Shown piece after piece: positions 16,123-22,600 of a DNA stretch of 29,144 nt. A program made the translations under genes and the position numbers. This DNA is from a virus. The stretch is taken from IMG/VR virus record IMGVR_UViG_3300044613_003216, positions 1 to 29,144 of that record; one strand, 5' to 3'. How positions within the stretch are numbered: the stretch's first letter is position 1; each line of letters begins with the position of its first letter. Below the pieces are notes generated by a model, which searched no databases, was not told where the DNA came from, and saw only the letters and a program-made list of their open reading frames with translations.

Positions 16123-16379
16123 GCAGCCCTCCGGTTAAGCACAGGTATCTCCGAGTTCGCCGAGATGGCAATGCACTTCGGCTTGGCCTTCACGGTCACC
16201 GTCTGGCCCATCAGGGTGGTGAACGTGCGGGGTTCGACCGGCAGCGCAATGTAGGCTGCCGTGGGTGTGACGCGCTCGACGCGCACCGGTCGGCCGTCGT
16301 AGCGGACGAGGTCGCCGGTGCGCAGGCGGGTGAGTTGCTGGTTGAAGTTCCAGCGGATGTGTGTGGTGTGTGTTTTCAT
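16119..16379 (-). CDS. 86-aa small beta protein, unknown
   Basis: Preferred start MKTHTTHIRW at 16379. A longer frame exists, but its extra residues (SSNQPTTNH) come from the CCAAC-repeat leader at 16380-16400. GDLVRYDGRPVRVERVTPTAAYIAL suggests a compact SH3- or KOW-like barrel. There is no Shine-Dalgarno; the leader is a run of CCAA repeats. The MKTH start is shared with the gene at 17640 and nearly with that at 16635. Confidence 0.6.
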   Translation of the reverse strand: MKTHTTHIRWNFNQQLTRLRTGDLVRYDGRPVRVERVTPTAAYIALPVEPRTFTTLMGQTVTVKAKPKCIAISANSEIPVLNRRAA

Positions 16380-16398
16380 GTGGTTGGTGGTTGGTTGG

Positions 16399-16635
16399 TT
16401 AGACGAAAAAGCGGACAAAACGCTGGCCAGCGACCATCTTGAGCAAGCCGCGCTTGCCGGATTCGTGGTGCAGCCACTTACCGTCCTCGTCGTAGATGTT
16501 GCGCGTGAACAGGCCGTTCTCGGTCGTCACGCAATTGAAGTTGCCAAGGCAGTCGCGGCCAAAGACCGAGACGACTTTTTGCAGACGCGCAGCCGTGGTG
16601 TTCGCTGCGCCCATTGTGGTGGTGTGTGTATTCAT
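16399..16635 (-). CDS. 78-aa protein, unknown
   Basis: Preferred start MNTHTTTMGAAN at 16635. An earlier ATG at 16650 lies inside the third GTCC box and would put the operator in the coding region. The product has a conserved-looking VFGRDCLGNFNCVTTENGLFTR core with two Cys and a basic hydrophobic tail. Its promoter-operator is just upstream and leaves an extremely short leader. Confidence 0.6.
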   Translation of the reverse strand: MNTHTTTMGAANTTAARLQKVVSVFGRDCLGNFNCVTTENGLFTRNIYDEDGKWLHHESGKRGLLKMVAGQRFVRFFV

Positions 16636-16644
16636 AACAAGTTC

Positions 16645-16675
16645 GGACATTACTGGACTTCTGTGGACAAGTCAA
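16645..16675 (-). promoter_or_regulatory. promoter with embedded GTCC triple operator (locus B)
   Basis: On the minus strand TTGACT (16675-16670) is followed 17 bases later by TAATGT (16652-16647). GTCC boxes at 16668-16665, 16658-16655 and 16648-16645 are exactly 10 bases apart and fill the spacer and -10. It would drive the 78-aa gene and the genes after it. Bound repressor would directly block polymerase. Confidence 0.55.
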
Positions 16676-17640
16676 GCGGCTATTTTTTGGGGGTTGGCCA
16701 AGGCGGATTCCCCCACCCCGACCGGCGCCGCCACCCATTTGGTGGGGCGCTTGTAGAAGGCGAACAGCGGGTCTTTGGCGCTGACCTCGAAGGTCGCCGT
16801 GAAGCTGACCTTGGAGCCGCGCTCGGCGTTGTCCGCGGAGGCCGGAAGGGTGCCGTAGGCGCGGGTGCCGTTGCCGAAGTCTACGAGGCACTTGTAGGCG
16901 CCGCCGAAGTCGCTCTCGACCCACTTGGTGCTGACGACGGTGCCCTCGACCGCGACGCGGCCCTCCGGTGCGCGCAGGCCATTGGCGACGGCCGCGGCGA
17001 CCTGCTGGGCGCGCTCGCGGTCCTGATCGAGCTTGGCCAGCGCTTCGCTGTACAGCTTGCCGACCAGCGCGAGCTGCTTGTCGCTGAGAGCGCCCTTGCG
17101 GCGGATGCGCTGGCGGATGTCGTTCAGCGTGGCGACGCCGTAGGAGATCTTGTGGTAGCTCGGATGGCTCTCCGCGACCGGAGGGTTCTTGGCGAACTCG
17201 AACGCCGGAGCTAGGTCGGCGCGCTCCGCGAAGAACTTGGCCTCGCGCACGTCACCGGCCTTGCGCTCCTTGGCTGCCTTCTTGCCAGCGGCGACGCGGG
17301 CCACCGCGCGGTCGCTGGTGAGGCTCAACCATTGCGCGCCTTGCTGCAGGCATTCGACGTTAGCGAAGCAGTCGCGGCCGATGTGAAAGAACCCGCCGGT
17401 CGGCGCGTGCTCGACGATGCAGCTATACAGGAGCGAATGACCGCAGCAGTCGCAGTTGCAACTATTGCCGTTGACCGCACCGGCCTGCTGGTAGCGGTTG
17501 TAGGCGGCTTGATCGCGCACCTCCATCTCGACGCAGGTCTCGAACCCTGTGCTGGAGTGCATTGAGTGCTCCTCGTAGACGTAGGCAAACGCGACCAAGT
17601 TGAGGTCGCTGGCTGGGAAGTTTCGGATGTGTGTTTTCAT
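16672..17640 (-). CDS. Cys-rich zinc-ribbon/OB-fold-like phage protein
   Basis: A 322-aa protein starting MKTHIRNFPAS at 17640. An upstream in-frame ATG would swallow the operator boxes. A CNCDCCGH cluster (C61, C63, C65, C66, H68) together with HIGRDC (C91) near residues 60-95 looks like a zinc-binding knuckle. The middle (about 120-225) is helical, with LSDKQLALVGKL. The C-terminal EGTVVSTKWVESDFGGAYKCLVDF...FYKRPTKW part resembles an OB-like beta domain. I recall this three-part layout from conserved phage and actinobacterial proteins of unknown function. It probably binds nucleic acid. It has its own GTCC-controlled promoter. Confidence 0.7.
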   Translation of the reverse strand: MKTHIRNFPASDLNLVAFAYVYEEHSMHSSTGFETCVEMEVRDQAAYNRYQQAGAVNGNSCNCDCCGHSLLYSCIVEHAPTGGFFHIGRDCFANVECLQQGAQWLSLTSDRAVARVAAGKKAAKERKAGDVREAKFFAERADLAPAFEFAKNPPVAESHPSYHKISYGVATLNDIRQRIRRKGALSDKQLALVGKLYSEALAKLDQDRERAQQVAAAVANGLRAPEGRVAVEGTVVSTKWVESDFGGAYKCLVDFGNGTRAYGTLPASADNAERGSKVSFTATFEVSAKDPLFAFYKRPTKWVAAPVGVGESALANPQKIAA

Positions 17641-17648
17641 TTCAGTGA

Positions 17649-17679
17649 GGACATTACCGGACATTTGCGGACAGCACAA
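17649..17679 (-). promoter_or_regulatory. promoter with embedded GTCC triple operator (locus C)
   Basis: On the minus strand TTGTGC (17679-17674) and TAATGT (17656-17651) are spaced by 17. GTCC boxes at 17672-17669, 17662-17659 and 17652-17649 repeat at 10 bases. The design is the same as locus B. Only ten bases separate the -10 from the ATG at 17640. Confidence 0.55.
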
Positions 17680-17713
17680 GGAAAAAATTTGCCCTCCCCA
17701 AACAGGCTAAAAA

Positions 17714-17977
17714 TCACCCTTCCGACAGGAATTGCTTCAGCTTTTCCTGCGTCCGGCGCAATTGGCCGACCGTGGCGTCGCGGAACTGTGGTGTGAGCGG
17801 ACCTCCGAATGCTTCTTCGCAATCTAGGAAGAATTCGATGGCCATCTGCACATACCGGTTGTTCGAGACGCGGTGAGCGGGCGCGGCGCGATTGAGTCTG
17901 GCGTGTGTCTTGGGCAGCAGCGAGACCGTGACTTTTTTTCCGTCACGACGTGCCGCCGCCTTGGTTGTTGGTTTCAT
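17714..17977 (-). CDS. ribbon-helix-helix transcriptional regulator candidate
   Basis: An 87-aa protein, preferred start MKPTTKAAARR at 17977 (an upstream ATG would cover the operator). The N-terminus is basic, then KKVTVSL (14-20) forms the DNA-reading beta strand, PKTHARLNRAAPAH (22-35) helix A and SNNRYVQMAIEFFLD (38-52) helix B: the Arc/CopG/MetJ pattern. The tail (60-87) is charged and helical. RHH dimers bind tandem short repeats cooperatively, which matches the 10-bp GTCC arrays. One array lies directly upstream of this gene, suggesting autoregulation. It is first in the minus cassette and divergent from the excisionase-like gene, the usual place for a lysogeny repressor. Fold is likely; the link to the boxes is inferred. 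Confidence 0.75.
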   Translation of the reverse strand: MKPTTKAAARRDGKKVTVSLLPKTHARLNRAAPAHRVSNNRYVQMAIEFFLDCEEAFGGPLTPQFRDATVGQLRRTQEKLKQFLSEG

Positions 17978-17980
17978 AGC

Positions 17981-18004
17981 GTCCGCAAACGTCCGCTCTA
18001 GTCC
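17981..18004 (+). promoter_or_regulatory. GTCC triple operator at the RHH gene start (locus D)
   Basis: GTCC at 17981, 17991 and 18001, 10 bases apart, with spacers GCAAAC and GCTCTA. The last box ends four bases before the RHH start codon. Here the boxes are inverted relative to the gene they precede, unlike loci B, C and E. No convincing -10 is seen. Confidence 0.55.
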
Positions 18005-18078
18005 GCACAAAGTCAACAACTGCTAACAGACCTCGCATGGGGTGTTCACCCTATGACGCACCACCCCGAAAAAAGCCC

Positions 18079-18114
18079 TTGCCATTTGTCCGCACTTGTC
18101 CGATAACACCGGAC
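18079..18114 (+). promoter_or_regulatory. early rightward promoter with GTCC operator (locus E)
   Basis: TTGCCA (18079-18084) and GATAAC (18102-18107) are spaced by 17. GTCC boxes at 18088 and 18098 lie within the spacer, and a GGAC in the opposite orientation is at 18111-18114. It lies 16 bases upstream of the excisionase-like ATG, so it likely starts the early operon and is repressible by the box-binding protein. Confidence 0.6.
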
Positions 18115-18123
18115 ATTCAAGCC

Positions 18124-18315
18124 ATGACACCACCACTTGTCCTCACCGTCACCGAAGCGGCCAAAGCTGTCCGCTGCCGCCGCACCGTCCTCGAAAACTT
18201 CATCCGCTCCGGCGAACTCACCGCGTTCTCGGTGGGCGGACAACGAGGGACACGCATCAGCCACCGTGCGCTTGAAGCCTTCATGACCAAGCGCGCCCTG
18301 CGCACCAGCAAGTAG
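18124..18315 (+). CDS. excisionase-like helix-turn-helix protein
   Basis: A 63-aa protein, start MTPPLVLTVTEAAKAV. It has the short MerR/Xis-type DNA-binding form: LTVTEAAKAVRCRRTVLENFIRSGELTAF (7-35) followed by a small beta wing (GGQRGTRISHRALEAFM). Such proteins bend attachment-site DNA and direct excision, or act as Cro-like switches. It is divergent from the RHH gene, which suits either job. The frame is open upstream, but the ATG at 18124 lies after the promoter/operator. Confidence 0.75.
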   Translation: MTPPLVLTVTEAAKAVRCRRTVLENFIRSGELTAFSVGGQRGTRISHRALEAFMTKRALRTSK

Positions 18316-18320
18316 CCTTT

Positions 18321-18452
18321 ATGACAAACACACCCACCATGCTCGAAGCCTTGAGCTACCTCACCGACACGACGTTTGTGTCCGTCGTCGCGCTGACGTT
18401 CAGCGTGTTCCTCGCCCTCGAAGTTATCAACCGCATCGGAGGTCGGCCATGA
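18321..18452 (+). CDS. 43-aa small membrane protein
   Basis: Starts MTNTPTMLEALSYL five bases after the previous stop. One hydrophobic helix (TFVSVVALTFSVFLALEVI, residues 18-36) crosses the membrane, with a short basic tail. Its TGA overlaps the next ATG (ATGA), which supports that it is translated. Confidence 0.6.
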   Translation: MTNTPTMLEALSYLTDTTFVSVVALTFSVFLALEVINRIGGRP

Positions 18453-18754
18453 TCGACATGAGCTACTACCAGCAGGAGATGTGCGAGTGCGGAGACCCTG
18501 AGTGTCTCGGCTCAACGCACATCGCTGCGGCGATGGTGCAGACGCTGCCGGTCCTGCGCGCCCCCATGCAAAGACTGCTCAACGAGCGCGACGAGGCACG
18601 CCGGATGTGCGAGGTGCTGGCCGCGGCACTGCCGGACCTAGCGCACGTCACGACCTCGCCCAAGGCCATGGCCGCGGCGAGCAATGAGATCCACACCGCG
18701 CTGCTTGCCTATGTGAAGCTGCGCAAGGGTTGGGATGAAGGGAGCGCGAAGTGA
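18449..18754 (+). CDS. 101-aa early protein, unknown
   Basis: Coupled by ATGA to the membrane protein before it. It begins MIDMSYYQQEMCECGDPECLG, with a Cys cluster (C12, C14, C19) that could bind zinc, then turns helical (PMQRLLNERDEARRMCEVLAAAL). No family is recognised; expressed early. Confidence 0.6.
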   Translation: MIDMSYYQQEMCECGDPECLGSTHIAAAMVQTLPVLRAPMQRLLNERDEARRMCEVLAAALPDLAHVTTSPKAMAAASNEIHTALLAYVKLRKGWDEGSAK

Positions 18755-19077
18755 GCGACGCCGAACGCATTCAACAGCTCGAAGCGCAACTGCGCAACAC
18801 CGAAGAGCAGCTCACCACCTACAAGGACAAGATCGACAAGGACGATCTGATTCGCTGCCTGCGCGCATCCCGCGACAGCTACCGGAACGAGACCATCCAA
18901 CTCAAGGACAGGATCGCTGACCTTGAGCAACAGAACGACGGACTGCGCGACGACAACATGAAGTGCGACGCGATGATGCGAGAAGCCCGCAGCGAGAGCC
19001 GCGACCTGAGAGCGCAGCTTGTTCGCGCCGCATGTGGCGAGATCAACCGGCTGCAACGCATGGAGGTTGCGGCATGA
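18751..19077 (+). CDS. 108-aa coiled-coil protein
   Basis: GTG start overlapping the previous stop (GTGA). Almost the whole product is a heptad-like coiled coil (RIQQLEAQLRNTEEQLTTY, IQLKDRIADLEQQNDGLRDD). Function unknown; small coiled-coil proteins are common in phage early regions. Confidence 0.65.
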   Translation: MSDAERIQQLEAQLRNTEEQLTTYKDKIDKDDLIRCLRASRDSYRNETIQLKDRIADLEQQNDGLRDDNMKCDAMMREARSESRDLRAQLVRAACGEINRLQRMEVAA

Positions 19078-19391
19078 CGACCGCGCACCGACTCACTCAC
19101 CGCGCCAAGGCGTTCAGCCTTGAGACCTACGAGAGCAACTCGCGCTGGCGCTCGAACGCCGCCATGGCGATGGACCGCGTGAGCGATGGCACCGAGATCC
19201 TTGCCGACCTCGTAGACCATGTCTCGCGCGCCTTCCGCAAAGGACGCGCGTCCGCTCACCTCACCCGCAAAGAAGCCTACTTCGCGGCGCACGCCTCCGG
19301 TCGCCGCGATGCCTTCATGAGCGGCTACCGATTTGCCCTGAGATACCAACGCCCAAGCCTAACCCCACATGAATACCGGAAAGAGAACTAA
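19074..19391 (+). CDS. 105-aa protein, unknown
   Basis: Starts MTTAHRLTHRAKAF at the ATG that overlaps the previous stop (ATGA). It is basic, with an aromatic-rich C-terminal part (YRFALRYQRPSLTPHEYRKEN) and no recognised domain. Confidence 0.6.
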   Translation: MTTAHRLTHRAKAFSLETYESNSRWRSNAAMAMDRVSDGTEILADLVDHVSRAFRKGRASAHLTRKEAYFAAHASGRRDAFMSGYRFALRYQRPSLTPHEYRKEN

Positions 19392-19479
19392 GACCTATCG
19401 AGGTGCCGCCCCAACGGTGCCTGCGCACATCATGCTAGTCATCGCGCAGCGCATCTGGAGGAAGCGTCGCCGTGGCTGA
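19369..19479 (+). CDS. possible 36-aa basic peptide
   Basis: An ATG at 19369 opens a 36-codon frame (MNTGKRTKTYRG...) that bridges the gap between the preceding and following small genes, overlapping both by a few bases. It is Arg/Lys-rich. Support is only positional. Confidence 0.3.
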   Translation: MNTGKRTKTYRGAAPTVPAHIMLVIAQRIWRKRRRG

Positions 19480-19594
19480 CCTCGGCTTTATCTTCATCGG
19501 CTTCGCCGCGGGTATGCCGGTCGGCGCGCTCGCTGCCTATGGGTTCATGTTCCTGTGGGCGATCCGCTGCGGACGCGAGGAGGACGCGGAGTGA
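19472..19594 (+). CDS. 40-aa small membrane protein
   Basis: GTG start nine bases after a GGAGGA ribosome site. The product is one hydrophobic helix (FIFIGFAAGMPVGALAAYG...) with a short charged tail (RCGREEDAE). Its TGA overlaps the next GTG, so it fits the chain of coupled genes. Confidence 0.5.
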   Translation: MADLGFIFIGFAAGMPVGALAAYGFMFLWAIRCGREEDAE

Positions 19595-19923
19595 CGATCA
19601 ACGGCGTCAACCCGAAGACCGGCCTGACGCGCTTTCCCGCGGCGCTGTGCTACTGGAACACCACCGGCAAGCGCTGGGTGATCCAGAGCCGCGTGCAGGA
19701 GCTGTCCAGCGCCCTGCGCCGCATCAAGGGCGCTCGACGCTTCGGGTACGCGATCATGGGCGGTCACCTCACCCTCTGGGCGCTCGATTGCACTGCGGCC
19801 AAGGCTAAGAGCGTGATCCGCAGTCTGACCAAGATTTTGCGCGACATCTCAGCGCAGAGTGGACCGGCTAAAATCAAGCAGGAGGCGCTTTTATTGAGCG
19901 GAAGGGTAGGAGGAGCGAAATAA
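19591..19923 (+). CDS. 110-aa protein, unknown
   Basis: GTG start (VTINGVNPKTGLTRF) chosen because it overlaps the previous TGA. Basic, with a beta-like N-terminal half (WNTTGKRWVIQSRVQELS) and a helical C-terminal half (KAKSVIRSLTKILRDI). No family is recognised. Confidence 0.55.
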   Translation: MTINGVNPKTGLTRFPAALCYWNTTGKRWVIQSRVQELSSALRRIKGARRFGYAIMGGHLTLWALDCTAAKAKSVIRSLTKILRDISAQSGPAKIKQEALLLSGRVGGAK

Positions 19924-19925
19924 TC

Positions 19926-20528
19926 ATGGGAAGACCTAAGACACAATCCAAGCCGAAGGCGAAGAAGCCCAAGCCAGAGCCAGAGATTGCCCCTGTGCAT
20001 GTGGGTCGCTCAACCGGCCTCGATGTGCCCGAAGCGAAGGCTGAGAAGATCGCCGCGGCGCACATGGCTGGCATGTCTATCCGCGAGATGTGCCGCGCAT
20101 TTAACACCAGCTACCACACGATCATGGCGCTGATACGCAACAGGCCGGAGCTGCTGGAACGCGCACGCGAAATTACCTCGAAGAACTGGAAGACGTTGGC
20201 TGCCGTAGGGACCGCGGAACTCTTTGAGAGGATACCGGACATGAAGTCGCACGAGCTGACGATCATGTCCGCGGTTGCAACGGAGAAATCAGAGCTGCTC
20301 TCAGGCGGCGCCACGCAGCGCGTCGAGCATGTCACGGCACCAGCCGCCGAGGCTTGGGATACGTTCGTGGCCGGACTCAAGGCGCGTGGCGATGTGGTGG
20401 ATGTGGCGTTTGAACCGGTCGAGGTGAGCGGAGACACGCCGCAAAAGGCCGCGGCAGCGCTCCCGCCGGTCAATTCCACCCCGAAACCGGAGAGCATCGA
20501 TGCTGATGTTCAACGACTTACGCTATAA
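19926..20528 (+). CDS. helix-turn-helix protein (possible small terminase-like)
   Basis: A 200-aa protein. A Lys/Pro-rich disordered N-terminus (1-25) precedes an HTH at about 41-77 (AEKIAAAHMAGMSIREMCRAFNTSYHTI). A helical region follows with VATEKSELLSGGATQRVE near 118-135, then a Pro/Ala-rich acidic tail. The HTH plus helical core resembles small-terminase and Mu-type helix-turn-helix phage proteins. It lies more than 8 kb from the large terminase, so a regulatory role is equally possible. An AGGAGG precedes the start by 12 bases. Confidence 0.6.
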   Translation: MGRPKTQSKPKAKKPKPEPEIAPVHVGRSTGLDVPEAKAEKIAAAHMAGMSIREMCRAFNTSYHTIMALIRNRPELLERAREITSKNWKTLAAVGTAELFERIPDMKSHELTIMSAVATEKSELLSGGATQRVEHVTAPAAEAWDTFVAGLKARGDVVDVAFEPVEVSGDTPQKAAAALPPVNSTPKPESIDADVQRLTL

Positions 20529-20679
20529 CCGAATACTATGTCCAGAATGTATAATGGAGCCACAGCGATTAACCCCTCGCACATTCCTCTGTACAGAGGG
20601 GGGGAGGGGGTCTGACTTGATTTTTTCTTCGCAAACCCCCGACCGGTAAGCCCTCGCAAAATTTTTTACAAAAACACCC
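20529..20679. other. intergenic gap before the replication operon
   Basis: A TATAAT lies at 20550-20555 without a good -35. A perfect palindrome CCTCTGTACAGAGG occupies 20586-20599. A G-run (seven then five G, 20598-20610) and T- and A-rich tracts up to the ATG at 20680 follow. It may hold the operon's promoter, an operator or an origin. No coding frame is visible. Confidence 0.5.
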
Positions 20680-21207
20680 ATGCAAAACCTCATCGAAAAA
20701 GCCAAAGCCGCCTTCAAGCCCCAACCCCAAGCCATCTCGAAGCCTGCCGCACAGTCCACTCCGCAGGCACTTGACCGTGAGATAGTTCCAAATGGCCTAC
20801 AGAGTAAACAGAGGCACGCCGATTCCCCAGAGATTAAAGAACAGTATGTTCCTTCTTCCTCCGAGCCAAAGCCGGAGGCCAACCTAGTCGCCGCCCCCAA
20901 GTCAGCCAAGGAGCTGGCCGAGGAGACCGCGCGGCAGGTTGGTTTCCGGCAGGGCGATGAGTTTGCCAACATCAGGCTGTGCAAGGCTCAGACCCCGCGC
21001 AACTCGCACATGCTCTACATTGAGAACCTTCCGAACTGGTCAGCGCGGGCGATCTGTTGGGTGAAGGACGCCGAGAGCTGGAAGCCGGTGTGCCCACCGC
21101 ATGACAAGCTGAAGGTTAAATACACCGGCATGGCGAACGTGGACGGCGTTTTGATGTTCGAGTCGTCGGACATCTCGAAGCGCAACCGTCTCAGGAGGGC
21201 ACAGTGA
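20680..21207 (+). CDS. 175-aa protein, unknown, early replication operon
   Basis: The first gene after the intergenic gap. Residues 1-85 are Pro/Gln/Lys-rich and probably disordered; from about 85 on it is compact (AKELAEETARQVGFRQGDEF, LPNWSARAICWVKDAESWKPV). No recognised domain. Its TGA overlaps the GTG of the initiator-like gene. The start has an A-rich leader with no Shine-Dalgarno. Confidence 0.65.
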   Translation: MQNLIEKAKAAFKPQPQAISKPAAQSTPQALDREIVPNGLQSKQRHADSPEIKEQYVPSSSEPKPEANLVAAPKSAKELAEETARQVGFRQGDEFANIRLCKAQTPRNSHMLYIENLPNWSARAICWVKDAESWKPVCPPHDKLKVKYTGMANVDGVLMFESSDISKRNRLRRAQ

Positions 21208-22049
21208 GCGTCGCAGCGACCTCTTACGTCTGGGAAAAGAGCGAGGCGGAAGGCGCCGACCGGCTGGTGCTGCTCGCGCTCGCTGACTTTGCGGACGAGT
21301 ACGGCAACTGCTTCGGATCGTGGGGCAAGCTGTGCAGCAAGACGCGCTTGGCTCGCTCAACCGTTGCCCGCTCTTTGCGTCGCCTGCAGGATTTCGGCGA
21401 GCTGGCCATGGTCGAGAAGGGTCATCGCCGCATCGCCGGAAACGGCTCCGAGGCGACCGTTTGGCGCATTGTCGGACTGGCGCCGGAGATAGGTGTCAAA
21501 TTGAGACGGGTCCAAAATTTGGACCCAAGTAGTGTCACGATTGGACCCAAGGAGTGTCAGGATCGGACCCCAACATATAAGAACAATAAGGAACATCTAT
21601 TAGGTGACACTCCGGCGACTCCGTCGCCTTCGCATCCTCCCAAAAAGGACGAGGCAGCAACCGGCGCCCCCGAATCCAAACCGCGCAAGGCCAAGGCTCC
21701 GGTCGAGGTTGTCGGCCCCGATTCGCTTCCCCTACCCCACTCCGGCTCCGGCTTTCACAAATGGTGGGGCGAGTTCTGCGAATTTCGCACCGGCAAGATC
21801 CGCGGGCGAAACAACCCCATGACGCTCCGCGCCGCCAAGATCATCTTGGACGAGCTGGCGACCGTGAACGAATGGCAAGCCGTCGAAGCCATCAAGACCG
21901 CCATCGCCTGCGCTTACGTCAAGCCCTACACCGACAAATACCGCGACAAGCGCGGAGGAGCGCAAAACCCGCAACCCCTGCCGCAGCAGGCGTCCGGTCC
22001 CAGTGCCTTAGAGCGCAGCCTGCAGCGCGCAAGATTGGAGGCGGCATGA
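21204..22049 (+). CDS. phage replication initiator-like protein (winged helix)
   Basis: A 281-aa protein with a GTG start behind AGGAGGG, overlapping the previous stop. Residues 1-75 form a winged-helix of the HTH_36/lambda O-like kind: DRLVLLALADFADEYGNCFGSWGKL..TRLARSTVARSLRRLQDFGEL. A low-complexity linker follows, and then a helical module near 180-250 (FHKWWGEFCEFRTGK, IILDELATVNEWQAVEAI). This layout matches initiator or replisome-organiser proteins that load the helicase; a DnaB-type helicase lies 1.4 kb downstream. The family is inferred from fold pattern and context. Confidence 0.7.
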   Translation: MSVAATSYVWEKSEAEGADRLVLLALADFADEYGNCFGSWGKLCSKTRLARSTVARSLRRLQDFGELAMVEKGHRRIAGNGSEATVWRIVGLAPEIGVKLRRVQNLDPSSVTIGPKECQDRTPTYKNNKEHLLGDTPATPSPSHPPKKDEAATGAPESKPRKAKAPVEVVGPDSLPLPHSGSGFHKWWGEFCEFRTGKIRGRNNPMTLRAAKIILDELATVNEWQAVEAIKTAIACAYVKPYTDKYRDKRGGAQNPQPLPQQASGPSALERSLQRARLEAA

Positions 22050-22588
22050 TCAAGGCTCCGATATTTGCGCTCGAAAACGGCGACCACTCGGCGGTGACGG
22101 ATCGCGGGTCGCTGCTTTCAAGTTTGCGCAAGGGCGATGTAAGCGAGTTTGAATTTTGCAAACAAGCAACGCAGCGCGGATGGAGGGTTCGCCACATGAG
22201 CGGCGCAGAGCAAAATTACGACGCAATCATTAGTAGAGAAGGCGCGCGGTCCTTATTTGTTCAGGTAAAGCGTTGCGCATACTTAAAGGATAGAAACGCC
22301 TATCATGTAAAAAACGAATGCGGGAGTGGCTTATATTGCAACCACGCCTACGACATTTTGGCGGCGCATTTGGCCGACATTGATAGGTGGGTTTTTTATA
22401 CAAGATCCGAATTAGGCAGCAGGCGCAAAACCACATACACGCCAACGCAAATGCGCAACCGCAGCGTTGGAAGTAATGCCCCCGACGCTAGAGATCCCGA
22501 CAACTGGGAACTTCTCGACCAAGTCGCGGCTATGTATTCGCAAGAATCTTTACCCCTAGGACAACCCTTGTCCCACCCCCCTGTATAA
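22046..22588 (+). CDS. PD-(D/E)XK nuclease
   Basis: A 180-aa protein, ATG overlapping the previous stop (ATGA). The nuclease core is visible: E34/E36 in DVSEFEFCKQ, D59 in YDAIIS, and Q73-V-K75 in LFVQVKRC, a Q-x-K variant seen in several PD-(D/E)XK groups such as homing-endonuclease-like proteins. Two loop residues (NECGSGLYCN) add Cys. The codons are much more A/T-rich than around it (many TTA, AGA, GTA), suggesting recent entry. It could be a recombination nuclease, a homing-type nuclease or an anti-host enzyme. Confidence 0.65.
   Translation: MIKAPIFALENGDHSAVTDRGSLLSSLRKGDVSEFEFCKQATQRGWRVRHMSGAEQNYDAIISREGARSLFVQVKRCAYLKDRNAYHVKNECGSGLYCNHAYDILAAHLADIDRWVFYTRSELGSRRKTTYTPTQMRNRSVGSNAPDARDPDNWELLDQVAAMYSQESLPLGQPLSHPPV
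22559..22573. promoter_or_regulatory. GGACAA-CCC-TTGTCC palindrome
   Basis: Perfect 6-bp inverted arms 28 bases before the ATG at 22601, with a TATAAA at 22584-22589 between. GGAC and GTCC are the units of the dispersed 10-bp operators, here arranged head to head. It could be a variant operator for the 59-aa gene. Confidence 0.4.
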
Positions 22589-22600
22589 ATTTCCCACATC

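Noticed and set aside
16380-16400. TTGG microsatellite as a phase-variation tract
   Set aside because: The units are imperfect and few, and it lies outside the preferred coding start.
16318-17214. 298-aa + strand frame across the minus cassette
   Set aside because: The minus genes have operators, sensible composition and mostly ATGA coupling; the + frame is Gly/Ala/Asp-biased shadow sequence.
20586-20599. Rho-independent terminator at the CCTCTGTACAGAGG palindrome
   Set aside because: It is followed by a G-run rather than T residues, so an operator or structural role is more likely.
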